Below the pieces are notes generated by a model, which did not search any database, was not told where the DNA came from, and saw nothing but the letters and a program-made list of their open reading frames with translations. From the NCBI GenBank assembly GCA_003611805.1, contig RAYM01000010.1:1-64000 (forward strand): a DNA stretch of 64,000 bases, given 5' to 3'. Source of the stretch: a bacterium 1xD42-87. Its GTDB lineage: Bacteria > Bacillota > Clostridia > Lachnospirales > Lachnospiraceae. The translations under genes and the position numbers were made by a program. Below, one piece after another: positions 1 to 8,294 of this stretch. Numbering within the stretch: the stretch's first letter is position 1; each line of letters opens with the position of its first letter.

Positions 1-113
1 AGCCGGTCGATCCCGATCAGATCAACCTGACACCTCTGGCAGAATTTAGTCCTGCACACGACATTTTCTGCCGGTCTGTTTGCTATACCCTGTTTTAGAA
101 AATCTGCCCCGAT
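1..113 (-). other. Open reading frame fragment at window edge
   Basis: On the minus strand one frame is open from an in-frame TAA (114-116) to the window edge, about 37 codons. It contains a short Cys-rich stretch, C-R-T-K-F-C-Q-R-C. The other two minus frames are stopped. No ATG is visible, so this is either part of a gene whose start is unclear or a decayed fragment. I do not recognise the product. It lies beside a mobile-element-like ORF, which makes a relic plausible. Confidence 0.2.
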
Positions 114-150
114 TTAGATTTATTATAATTCAATTTTCAACTTTGTGGTT

Positions 151-525
151 TCAATAAGTTAAAAAAAACAATAAATTTGAAAGAGCAGTAGAATTTACTC
201 CTGCACTGGATTTTACTTTTGCAATTAAGCTCTTTTTATCCACCTCATCCGCCAGCTCCTTCTGTCTGCGGAAAAGTTGCCCCGCCTCACCCTGTTCCTG
301 TTCAATGCCAAGCTCCTCTGCCGTCATCACCTTCCAGAAATCTTCGCCGCTCCAAAAACTCACATAGAGCTCCCCTTCCTCAATACGGATAGGCTGCTGT
401 TCAAACCCTTCCCCCCATCCGTCACTCATCTGTCCTGTCCAGTAATCCTTCAGCACGCAAATCTCCCTTTCCGTCAGGTATTCCGTAATCTCACAAATCA
501 GGACGCCGTACAGTTCTCCTTCCAC
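151..525 (-). CDS. Small mobile-element-type accessory protein, possibly a remnant
   Basis: This encodes 124 residues starting at GTG. The GTG is preceded almost directly by GAGGAG, so the spacing to the start is poor and the true start is uncertain. The N-terminal half is acidic and contains the run G-Q-M-S-D-G-W-G-E-G-F-E-Q. From memory this resembles short proteins carried by clostridial conjugative elements. A Lys-rich tail ending in K-S-S-A-G-V-N-S-T follows. No conjugation, recombinase or replication gene accompanies it inside the window. The flanking DNA is AT-rich and full of inverted repeats. I read it as an isolated leftover of an integrated element or the edge of one extending beyond position 1. 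Function unknown. Confidence 0.4.
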   Translation of the reverse strand: MEGELYGVLICEITEYLTEREICVLKDYWTGQMSDGWGEGFEQQPIRIEEGELYVSFWSGEDFWKVMTAEELGIEQEQGEAGQLFRRQKELADEVDKKSLIAKVKSSAGVNSTALSNLLFFLTY

Positions 526-559
526 CTCCTCTCATTCTGAAAATATCCCCAAATCATTC

Positions 560-690
560 CCAAAACCGATTTTGGCTCCCCTGCATCTATAAAAACGGGC
601 AAAAAAATAGGGCAAAAACTGGTCGATTTTCGCTCCAATTTTTGCCCAAGCCAAACTTGTTTGGCTTTAACCACCAATATCTTGTGGTTT
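560..690 (-). terminator. Cluster of hairpins downstream of rlmD, one terminator-like
   Basis: Read from the rlmD stop, the minus strand meets an AACCAC/GTGGTT hairpin (669-689), then a near-continuous 20-nt palindrome with AAGCCAAAC arms (648-667), then a 13-bp stem with one mismatch, GGGCAAAAAcTGG (610-622 with 635-647), followed by seven T residues (601-607). A smaller CCAAAA/TTTTGG hairpin lies at 560-575. The third hairpin plus T-run has intrinsic-terminator form and is probably the rlmD terminator. The other hairpins are unexplained. Confidence 0.55.
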
Positions 691-697
691 AGACCCG

Positions 698-2359
698 CTA
701 ATTCTTCTCTTTTCCACAATACTGCATCATTATTATTACCTCAACGTGCCCCGTCTGCCCAAACTGATCCACAGCCCTAACCCTCCTCAACTCATATCCT
801 CCCCCGCACAGCACTTTCAGATCCCGCGCCAACGTTGCCGGATCGCAGCTCACATAAACAATCCTTTCCGGCTGCATCGCAAGCATGGTTTCCATGCACT
901 TTTCGTCGCAGCCCTTGCGGGGCGGATCGACCACGATCACGTCGGGATGCCGCATCTGCTTGTCCGCTGATACATCGACCGTCTCCAAGCTATTACTTCC
1001 ACTGTTACCTTTATAAAACCCCGGCAGAACTTCCTCCGCCTTTCCCACAAAAAATTCCACATTCGTTATCTCATTCCTGCGGGCGTTCTCTTTCGCATCC
1101 TCTACTGCCTGCGGAATGACTTCCACTCCATAAACTTTTCTGGCACGTTTTGCCATAAAGAGAGATATTGTTCCAATACCGCAGTATAGATCCCACACGG
1201 TCTCCTGCCCGGTCAGTCCTGCGTATTCCAGTGCGAGACTGTAGAGTTTTTCGGTCTGTCTGGGATTTACCTGATAAAAGGACAGGGGCGAAATCCGAAA
1301 TGTAATTCTCTCTTCACTTTCTGTGCATTCATCATCCACCAGCCCAGCCCTTCCGAAATCTGTCGAATTTAGCACGCGAAGGCTGTCCTCAATCCAACCG
1401 CTGCCCCAGAGTACCCGTATTTCGTGCCCCATAATCACATTCGTTTTTTCCCTGTTTATGCTGACAGAGATACTGACAATCCTTTTCCGCGGCGTTCCAC
1501 GCCCTTCATCTCGCGCAGTCTGTCCGTACACGTTGTCAGATAATTCATCCCTTGCCGCAGACTGCCCGCCGCTATCCGTAAAGTTCCCACCGCCGTCTGC
1601 TGAAACCGCCTCACCTGCACTTCCGCCTTTCAAGTCTATTTCCGTCAACTTCTCTACCAATTTTTCCTCCGCTGGCAGCTTTTTCCCATTTATTACAAGA
1701 CATACCATAATCTCCCCAGACGCAAATCCCGTGCGGATCAGCACATGCCGTACCAGTCCCTCTCCCGTACTTTCCCGGTAAGCGCTCACATCATTCTCCC
1801 TCATATAGGAAAGCACCGCATCCAAAATCGCCTGATTCTCTGGCGGTCCCAATGGGCAGTCCGTATTGGCAATAATATCGTGTGTTCTTCCCGCATAAAA
1901 ACCAACAACCAGATTCCCAACCCTGTCATATCCCACGGGATACTGTGCCTTGTTGCGATAATGCCATGGCTCTTCCATCCCAACAATCGGTTCCATAACC
2001 ACATTGAGCTGCTCTGGCAGAAAACCTCCAATGCGCTGCAAATGGTTTCGCACTTTATTCTGTTTATAGGCAAGCTGCCTCTCATAACTCATAGCCTGAA
2101 TCTGGCACCCGCCGCACTGTCTGTGGAAAGCGCATTTTGGCTCCACACGAAAAGGAGAAGGCGTCACCACCTTCTCTACTCTCGCATAGCCATAGTTTTT
2201 CTTGCATTTGGTAATACGCGCTTTTATGACATCTCCGATCACAGCATCTTTTACAAACAAGATATACCCGTCCGCTTTCCCAATGCCTTCACCGTCATTT
2301 CCGATATCCTCTATCGTAATCCGAACGATATCATTTTTTTTAAAACTTCCCTGCTCCAT
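698..2359 (-). CDS. rlmD: 23S rRNA (uracil-5-)-methyltransferase, RumA/RlmD family
   Basis: This 553-residue protein is a SAM-dependent RNA m5U methyltransferase, expected to act on 23S rRNA in the cytoplasm. An N-terminal TRAM domain (about residues 1-65) is followed by an iron-sulfur motif with Cys76, Cys82, Cys85 and Cys168. The Rossmann SAM site reads D-L-Y-C-G-I-G near 390, motif V-D-P-P-R-K-G is near 478, and the catalytic cysteine lies in Y-V-S-C-D-P (Cys505). The protein is longer than most relatives (about 450 residues) because of Gly/Ser/Asp-rich insertions at roughly 244-292, 332-349 and 451-470. The ATG has an AGGCAGG site upstream. Family assignment is firm. RlmD versus RlmC or TrmA-like specificity is inferred. 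Confidence 0.9.
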   Translation of the reverse strand: MEQGSFKKNDIVRITIEDIGNDGEGIGKADGYILFVKDAVIGDVIKARITKCKKNYGYARVEKVVTPSPFRVEPKCAFHRQCGGCQIQAMSYERQLAYKQNKVRNHLQRIGGFLPEQLNVVMEPIVGMEEPWHYRNKAQYPVGYDRVGNLVVGFYAGRTHDIIANTDCPLGPPENQAILDAVLSYMRENDVSAYRESTGEGLVRHVLIRTGFASGEIMVCLVINGKKLPAEEKLVEKLTEIDLKGGSAGEAVSADGGGNFTDSGGQSAARDELSDNVYGQTARDEGRGTPRKRIVSISVSINREKTNVIMGHEIRVLWGSGWIEDSLRVLNSTDFGRAGLVDDECTESEERITFRISPLSFYQVNPRQTEKLYSLALEYAGLTGQETVWDLYCGIGTISLFMAKRARKVYGVEVIPQAVEDAKENARRNEITNVEFFVGKAEEVLPGFYKGNSGSNSLETVDVSADKQMRHPDVIVVDPPRKGCDEKCMETMLAMQPERIVYVSCDPATLARDLKVLCGGGYELRRVRAVDQFGQTGHVEVIIMMQYCGKEKN

Positions 2360-2466
2360 AAATTACCTGCCTTATTATCTTCCATTCATACAGAGAATAC
2401 CCCGATTTCGGCACTCTTTTCCCTCTAACCGCCATGATCCCGCTTCAGCGGAATCTCAAATCAATG

Positions 2467-2523
2467 CGCAGAATGCCGCATTTCAGGCATTCTTCTGCGT
2501 GAGACGGAGTTGCAGCGCAACTC
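2467..2523. repeat. Intercistronic hairpins: GAATGCC-family repeat copy 1
   Basis: Between the YhaM-like gene and rlmD there is a hairpin with arms AGAATGCC (2470-2477) and GGCATTCT (2486-2493), flanked by CGC/GCG. A second hairpin, GAGTTGC agc GCAACTC, lies at 2507-2523. The first is nearly identical, arms and loop, to the copy at 19801-19824 (23 of 24 positions). There is no T-run, so it does not look like a simple terminator. Confidence 0.6.
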
Positions 2524-2531
2524 TTCTAACG

Positions 2532-3485
2532 CTACTCCATGCCCGTCCCGCGCAGGTTCGACTCAAACAGCCTGTTATACCCAAGCCACCCCTTCTCGGC
2601 GTTGTTTTCCAGAATCTCCGCAAAGGTCTCCATCTTTGCGTCCACATTATCCGCAAAATTTAACGCTACCGCCTCCACAATTGCAGGCTTTTTGGGCGAG
2701 CCAAATTCAAACTCCCCGTGATGGGCAAGAATGCAGTGTTTCAGTTCACTGGCAAGCAGTGCAGGGAATCCTTCTATCGCCCTGACTTTCTCTCCGATCA
2801 TCTCACTGCCAATCACGATATGTCCGAGAAACTGCCCGTCATCCGTATAGTCATTCTTTGGGAAAAGCGACAGCTCTTTCGTTTTACCGATATCGTGGCA
2901 GATCGCCGCCGTAATCAGCAAGTCTCTGTTAAGAACCGAATACTGGGTACAAAAATAATCACATAGTCTTGTCACTGCCAATGTATGCTGCAGCAGACCT
3001 CCTACGAACCCGTGGTGTACGGTCTTAGCTGCCGAGGACTGGCGAAAAGCTTTGATAAACGCTTCATCCTTCACAAAAAAAGCATTCAACAGCTGCTGCA
3101 GATAAGGATTCTTCACACTGCCCACCAACTCCAGAAGTTCCTTCATCATATCTTCCGTCTTAAACTTGCTGACAGGCAGATACTCCGCCGGATCGTACTC
3201 GCCTTCTCTGCATTTTCGCACGCGCTTCACGTTGACCTGCAGTGCACCCTGAAAGCTGGTCACGTCGCCGTGCACCTCTATGTAATCCATACTGTCAAAA
3301 TCTTCTATCCCCGCATTGTTCGGGTCCCATACCTTTGCGTCTATGGTGCCTGTCTTATCCTGCAAAATCACATTGTCATAGGGTTTCCCATTTTTGGTCA
3401 TCGCCGACTGCTTATGCTTGCACAGGTAAACATCGAACATTTTGTCGCTTTCCTTATAGTCCTTAATATATTTCATTCTCTCCAT
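2532..3485 (-). CDS. YhaM-like 3'-5' exoribonuclease (OB-fold plus HD domain)
   Basis: About 317 residues. The N-terminal part (to about residue 110) resembles an OB-fold nucleic-acid-binding domain, with V-I-L-Q-D-K-T-G-T-I-D-A-K-V-W-D typical of this family. The C-terminal part is an HD metal-dependent hydrolase domain with H-H-G-F-V-G-G-L-L-Q-H-T and I-C-H-D-I-G-K, which supply the metal-binding His and Asp residues. This matches Bacillus YhaM/Cbf1-type 3'-5' exoribonucleases that trim RNA ends. The start was chosen at the ATG at 3485 just after AGGAAAGG. The ATG at 3476 is an equally possible start and gives the usual 314 residues. It is likely cotranscribed toward rlmD across a 170-bp hairpin-bearing gap. 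Confidence 0.82.
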   Translation of the reverse strand: MERMKYIKDYKESDKMFDVYLCKHKQSAMTKNGKPYDNVILQDKTGTIDAKVWDPNNAGIEDFDSMDYIEVHGDVTSFQGALQVNVKRVRKCREGEYDPAEYLPVSKFKTEDMMKELLELVGSVKNPYLQQLLNAFFVKDEAFIKAFRQSSAAKTVHHGFVGGLLQHTLAVTRLCDYFCTQYSVLNRDLLITAAICHDIGKTKELSLFPKNDYTDDGQFLGHIVIGSEMIGEKVRAIEGFPALLASELKHCILAHHGEFEFGSPKKPAIVEAVALNFADNVDAKMETFAEILENNAEKGWLGYNRLFESNLRGTGME

Positions 3486-3646
3486 CCATCCTTTCCTGCT
3501 GCCTTTCAAATCATATAACTACTCGGCTCTCTCTGCCGCATGGATTCCGCCGGCAGCATATGACATTCCCATTCAAATACATGCACTCAGTCGGGCAGTG
3601 TACCATCTGCATTCCCGCCTGGCTGTCGTCGGAACCCCACTGATTT

Positions 3647-5020
3647 CTACCAGCTCCCCAGCGTTACATCCACGCTCATTTCATGTCCCTGCCTTGTCAG
3701 GGTGACTGTCAGCACATCTCCGGGTTTCGAGGACTGTAAAACTTCTAAGAGTTCATTGTAAGCCATAATTTCCTTATTCCCCACTCGGGTCACCACGTCA
3801 CCGCTCTGAATGCCCGCTTCCATGGCAGGCGAATCAATTTCGATCTCCCTGACATAAGTGCCCGCAGGGGTATCAATCTCCGTATCCTCAATGGCTTCCT
3901 TCGGCACATCCGCCCCGTGCACACCCAGATACGCGCGCTCTTTGTCATTAGACATCTGTTCAATCGTGCGTTTCAGCTCCGTAATGCCGTATGCGGTGAG
4001 CAGATTGCTCATATCATTTCCGGTATTGACATTATCTATAATACCGATTACCATGCCCTTTAAATTAATCAATACGCCTGTTGCGTTGCGGCTCCCGTAA
4101 ATGTCCGTAGTAATCCGCTTATAAGCAGAATCCGGGCGGTCGATCACTGTCCCCGTGGAAGTTACAATGCCATAGCTGATGGAGCCGCTTGTACCAAGAG
4201 GGCTCCCCAGCGCCACCACGGGCATTCCCAGCAGATTGGTGTTAGAGCTGCCCAGTTCTGCAATGTCAATCTTATCCATTGTCTCGCTGCCCACAGCAGA
4301 AAGCGGCACCGATAAAATCGCCAGTCCCGTATTTTCATCTTTCTGCACAAGTTCCGCCTCCACCTGTGTCTGGTCACAGAAGGTCACTTCTATGCTGTCC
4401 GCATCATTCAAATTCCCCGCACTGACTAAAATAAGCAGGGCTTTTTCGTTGTTTGCCACAATCACGCCGGAAGCCGATGCAACGTTTTCATAAATATTGT
4501 TGAACCAGTCCACATCCGAAGTAACGCCCGCCACGGTAACTACCGCCCGGCACGCATCATCTGCCAAAGTCCGCAGTTCCCCATAAATTGACTGATAATC
4601 TTCAAGCGTAAACTCTCTGTCCACCTGTGACAGCACTTCCTGAATCTGCTCATCTACCATCTCGAGATCCACCTGATCAGGCGTCTGTGGCTCCGCATCC
4701 GCCTCCGTAACCAGCATGTCCTCCGGTTTCATCTCCTCAATCGGCGTCTCCTCGGGAAATGCCACTTCTTTCGGTTCTTCCTCCGGGTAGAGGCGGTTAC
4801 TGATCACCGGCTCCAGCACCAGAAAAGTAAAACATGCCACCAGACCAAATACCACCGCCATAACCGCAGTAATCACCGTTCTGCGGAGAAGCTTTTTCTT
4901 ATTGACGGGCTTCTGCTTGATCTTTTCCCGCATAAATTCCGTCTGCACAGAAGGCGTATACTCCGCCTGCTCCTTGACGGATTCTTCCGTTTTATTCTTT
5001 TCCTTTTCCTGTTCAGACAT
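3647..5020 (-). CDS. Degenerate HtrA/DegP-like membrane protein with PDZ domain
   Basis: 457 residues: a charged cytoplasmic N-terminus (1-45), one membrane segment (about 47-70), an acidic linker, a trypsin-like fold (about 150-340) and a C-terminal PDZ domain (about 360-455). The order matches membrane-anchored HtrA proteases. The catalytic positions appear lost. The His-bearing T-N-N-H-V motif is replaced by I-L-V-S-A-G near 197-202. The Asp of D-L-A-V-L is Gly232. G-N-S-G-G-P-L reads R-N-A-T-G-V-L, with Ala313 at the serine. It is therefore probably a non-proteolytic binding or sensor protein outside the membrane. The gene diverges from mutS2 and has its own promoter (5045-5073) and a GGAGGG ribosome site. 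Confidence 0.82.
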   Translation of the reverse strand: MSEQEKEKNKTEESVKEQAEYTPSVQTEFMREKIKQKPVNKKKLLRRTVITAVMAVVFGLVACFTFLVLEPVISNRLYPEEEPKEVAFPEETPIEEMKPEDMLVTEADAEPQTPDQVDLEMVDEQIQEVLSQVDREFTLEDYQSIYGELRTLADDACRAVVTVAGVTSDVDWFNNIYENVASASGVIVANNEKALLILVSAGNLNDADSIEVTFCDQTQVEAELVQKDENTGLAILSVPLSAVGSETMDKIDIAELGSSNTNLLGMPVVALGSPLGTSGSISYGIVTSTGTVIDRPDSAYKRITTDIYGSRNATGVLINLKGMVIGIIDNVNTGNDMSNLLTAYGITELKRTIEQMSNDKERAYLGVHGADVPKEAIEDTEIDTPAGTYVREIEIDSPAMEAGIQSGDVVTRVGNKEIMAYNELLEVLQSSKPGDVLTVTLTRQGHEMSVDVTLGSW

Positions 5021-5044
5021 ATAACTGCCCTCCGAATATGATTG

Positions 5045-5073
5045 ATTATACCATATGAAACCGCGTACGGCAA
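5045..5073 (-). promoter_or_regulatory. Promoter of the HtrA-like gene
   Basis: On the minus strand, TTGCCG (5068-5073), 17 nt, then TATAAT (5045-5050). It lies about 25 nt upstream of the ATG at 5020, which has GGAGGG as ribosome site. This is a good sigma-A type match. Confidence 0.7.
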
Positions 5074-5159
5074 ACCTATGGGTATTCCCGATAGTAATTT
5101 CACCGCATTTGTGGTAGGATAGTGCATAGAAACATGATTGGATAATAACGAGGTAGTGT

Positions 5160-7535
5160 ATGAACAGTAAAGTATTACGGGTTTTAGAATATCATAAGAT
5201 TATCGACCAGCTTACGGAAAAAGCCTCCTCTGAACCGGGCAAACGCCTTACGGCAGCGCTTGTTCCCATGACAGATCCGGAAGAAATCACAGCAGCGCAG
5301 ACCCAGACGGCGGATGCCCTGGGACGTCTTTTTGCCAAAGGCCCCACTTCTTTTGGGAGCAACAAAGATCTGGGAATGAGTTTAAAATCGCTGGAAGTGG
5401 GTAGTGTCCTTTCCATTGCCGAGCTTTTGCGCATCGCTTCTTTCCTGGAAAATGTAAACCGAATCAAAGCATATGGACGCAGAGACCGGGACGATCTTCC
5501 CGGCGATTCTCTGGATATCTATTTTGACAGTCTGGAACCGCTCACACCCCTGGCAAACGAGATTAACCGCTGCATTCTCTCTGAGGAGGAAATTGCCGAC
5601 GACGCGAGCCCTGCTTTAAAGCGTATCCGCCGCAGTATGGCGATTACCAACGACCGAATTCACTCGCAGTTAAACTCCATGATTAACGGCTCCCTGCGCA
5701 CCTATCTGCAGGACGCCGTGGTGACCATGCGCGACAATCGCTACTGCATTCCTGTGAAATCCGAGTACAAAGGACAGGTGCCGGGCATGGTGCACGACCA
5801 GTCCTCCACCGGCTCCACCTTTTTTATTGAGCCCGCAGCAATCGTTAATCTGAACAATGAGTTAAAGGAATTATCCATAAAGGAACAGGAAGAGATTGTG
5901 GCGGTTCTTGCTTCCTTAAGCGCGCTGGCGGCATCCCACACGGAGGCGCTTGCGGAGAATCAGAAGTCTATGACCATGCTGGACTTTATCTTCGCCAAAG
6001 CTTCCCTCGCCATGGAGCAGAATGCCACCATGCCGCTTTTCAACACGAACCACCAGATCCGCATCCGCAAAGGACGGCATCCGCTGATCGACAAAAAGGC
6101 AGTTATACCCGTGGATATCCTTCTGGGGATCGACTTTGACCTGCTGATTATTACGGGACCAAACACCGGCGGTAAGACTGTGGCATTAAAAACGGTGGGG
6201 CTTTTGACGCTGATGGGACAGGCCGGGCTTCATATTCCCGCCCTGGACCGTTCGGAGCTTTCTGTTTTTCACGAAGTCTATGCCGATATCGGAGACGAAC
6301 AGAGTATTGAACAGAGTCTTTCCACGTTTTCTTCCCACATGACGAGCATCGTATCTATTTTACAGGAAGCAGACACGGATTCTCTCTGCCTGTTTGACGA
6401 GCTTGGCGCAGGAACCGATCCCACCGAAGGCGCTGCTCTTGCCATCTCGGTTTTAGATTATCTGCACAACAGGGGCATCCGTACCATGGCTACCACACAC
6501 TACAGTGAATTAAAAGTCTATGCGCTCTCCACGCCTTTTGTGGAAAATGCCTGCTGTGAATTTAATGTGGAAACGCTCCGTCCCACCTACCGGCTCCTGA
6601 TCGGGATTCCCGGCAAAAGCAACGCTTTTGCCATCTCCTCCCGCCTGGGGCTGCCGGATCATATCATAGAGGATGCCAAACGGCACATTACGCAGGACAA
6701 GGAGAGTTTTGAGGACCTTCTCGCGAACTTGGAAAACAGCCGCCTGACGATCGAAAAAGAGCAGGCTGAAATCGAATCCTACAAGCGCGAAGTGCAGTCT
6801 CTCAAAGAACGCTTGGAATCCAAACAGGAAAAGATCGACCAGTCCCGCGACCGCATCATAAGAGAGGCAAACGAAGAGGCTCGCGAAATCTTACAGAACG
6901 CGAAGGAACTGGCGGACGAAACCATACGCACTTTCCAGAAGGCAGGCACCGCTTCTTCCATCAAGGATCTGGAAAAGTCGCGCCGCAGGGTGAACGACAA
7001 AATTTCGGAGAAAAACGAAAAGCTTGCGCTGAAAAGTGATAAACCTGCCCACAAAGCGCTCAAACCGAACCAGATCAGGCTGGGCGACAGCGTAAAAATT
7101 GTTTCCATGGGCTTAAAGGGCAGCGTCAGCTCCCTTCCCGATAAAAACGGTAAACTCTTCGTGCAGTGCGGTATCATCCGCTCACAGGTTTCCCTGTCAG
7201 ATCTTGTGCTGCTTGAGGAAGAGACGGTAAAAACCGAAAAAATGCAGCGCAGTTCTTCCGGCAGGCTGAAAATGTCCAAGTCCTACTCTGTCTCCACGGA
7301 AATCAATCTTCTCGGCAAGACGGTGGACGAAGCGCTTTCCGAACTGGACAAATATCTGGACGACGCCTATCTCGCCCATCTGCCAAGCGTCCGCATCGTG
7401 CACGGCAAAGGAACTGGCACACTCCGAAAAGCTGTACAGGGTTATCTGCGCAAAAATCGGACGATTAAGAGTTTCCGGCTGGGCGAATTTGGAGAAGGCG
7501 ATGCGGGCGTCACGATTGCGGAGTTTAAAGAATAG
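5160..7535 (+). CDS. mutS2: MutS2 family ATPase/endonuclease with Smr domain
   Basis: 791 residues. The core carries the MutS-type ATPase: Walker A G-P-N-T-G-G-K-T (about 340) and Walker B L-F-D-E-L-G-A-G-T-D-P (about 415). A long charged coiled-coil stretch (about 510-620) follows, and a C-terminal Smr nuclease domain (about 715-791) contains the H-G-K-G-T-G motif. It lacks the mismatch-recognition domain of MutS1, as expected for MutS2, which acts in suppression of recombination and in rescue of collided ribosomes. The length matches the family (about 780-790). The start at 5160 follows GAGGT. The two-component regulator begins 32 bp downstream, so cotranscription is possible. Confidence 0.93.
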   Translation: MNSKVLRVLEYHKIIDQLTEKASSEPGKRLTAALVPMTDPEEITAAQTQTADALGRLFAKGPTSFGSNKDLGMSLKSLEVGSVLSIAELLRIASFLENVNRIKAYGRRDRDDLPGDSLDIYFDSLEPLTPLANEINRCILSEEEIADDASPALKRIRRSMAITNDRIHSQLNSMINGSLRTYLQDAVVTMRDNRYCIPVKSEYKGQVPGMVHDQSSTGSTFFIEPAAIVNLNNELKELSIKEQEEIVAVLASLSALAASHTEALAENQKSMTMLDFIFAKASLAMEQNATMPLFNTNHQIRIRKGRHPLIDKKAVIPVDILLGIDFDLLIITGPNTGGKTVALKTVGLLTLMGQAGLHIPALDRSELSVFHEVYADIGDEQSIEQSLSTFSSHMTSIVSILQEADTDSLCLFDELGAGTDPTEGAALAISVLDYLHNRGIRTMATTHYSELKVYALSTPFVENACCEFNVETLRPTYRLLIGIPGKSNAFAISSRLGLPDHIIEDAKRHITQDKESFEDLLANLENSRLTIEKEQAEIESYKREVQSLKERLESKQEKIDQSRDRIIREANEEAREILQNAKELADETIRTFQKAGTASSIKDLEKSRRRVNDKISEKNEKLALKSDKPAHKALKPNQIRLGDSVKIVSMGLKGSVSSLPDKNGKLFVQCGIIRSQVSLSDLVLLEEETVKTEKMQRSSSGRLKMSKSYSVSTEINLLGKTVDEALSELDKYLDDAYLAHLPSVRIVHGKGTGTLRKAVQGYLRKNRTIKSFRLGEFGEGDAGVTIAEFKE

Positions 7536-7567
7536 CGTAAAAAGAAATCAAGCAGAGAGGTACTTAT

Positions 7568-8278
7568 ATGGTAAACAAACAGAAAATTTTGATTGTGGAC
7601 GATGACAACAATATAGCGGAGCTGATTTCCCTTTATCTCACAAAAGAATGCTTTGAAACCATGATTGTCAACGACGGAGAATCCGCCCTGGCTGCAGTGA
7701 ACAGCTTTGAGCCAAATCTGATGCTCTTGGATCTGATGCTGCCGGGAATTGACGGCTACCAGGTCTGCCGCGAGATTCGTTCCAAATCCACGCTCCCCAT
7801 TATCATGCTCTCCGCGAAAGGGGAAGTTTTTGACAAGGTGCTTGGGCTGGAGTTAGGAGCGGATGACTATATGGAAAAACCTTTTGATTCCAAGGAGCTG
7901 GTGGCGCGCGTCAAAGCAGTGCTCCGCCGCTATAAGCCTGTAGTCGCGGAACCGAAAAATTCCGATGTCAAGAGTGTGGAATACCCGGATCTGATTATTA
8001 ATCAGACCAACTATTCCGTCATTTATATGGGAAAAACTATTGAGATGCCTCCCAAGGAGCTGGAACTTCTTTATTTCCTGGCGTCCTCACCGAATCATGT
8101 TTTCTCCAGAGAACAGCTTCTGGATCAAATCTGGGGTTATGAGTATATCGGCGACAGCCGCACGGTTGATGTACATGTAAAACGGCTTCGTGAAAAGATC
8201 CGCGACCATGAAAACTGGCGCATTGCCACTATCTGGGGTGTCGGCTACAAGTTTGAAGTGCGCGAAAAGAAGTCCTGA
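7568..8278 (+). CDS. OmpR/PhoB-family response regulator
   Basis: 236 residues. The receiver domain (1-120) has the acidic pocket D-D-D near the start, the phosphoacceptor Asp in L-L-D-L-M-L-P-G near residue 54, and the conserved Lys in E-K-P-F. The C-terminal winged-helix DNA-binding domain (about 140-232) ends in the typical T-I-W-G-V-G-Y-K-F. GAGAGG precedes the ATG. It forms a two-component pair with the kinase starting 17 bp downstream. The target genes cannot be read from sequence. Confidence 0.93.
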   Translation: MVNKQKILIVDDDNNIAELISLYLTKECFETMIVNDGESALAAVNSFEPNLMLLDLMLPGIDGYQVCREIRSKSTLPIIMLSAKGEVFDKVLGLELGADDYMEKPFDSKELVARVKAVLRRYKPVVAEPKNSDVKSVEYPDLIINQTNYSVIYMGKTIEMPPKELELLYFLASSPNHVFSREQLLDQIWGYEYIGDSRTVDVHVKRLREKIRDHENWRIATIWGVGYKFEVREKKS

Positions 8279-8294
8279 GTACGGAGACATTGCC

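Noticed and set aside
498-719. 73-residue minus-strand frame overlapping the rlmD end
   Set aside because: It runs through the hairpin cluster and the rlmD 3' end in another frame, and no ribosome site or known motif is visible.
1323-1781. 152-residue plus-strand frame inside rlmD
   Set aside because: It lies opposite a firmly identified gene and has Ser/Pro-rich shadow composition.
8190-8294. Upstream start for the histidine kinase within the regulator gene
   Set aside because: It has no ribosome site and adds a tail without membrane or domain character. ATG at 8295 has CGGAG.
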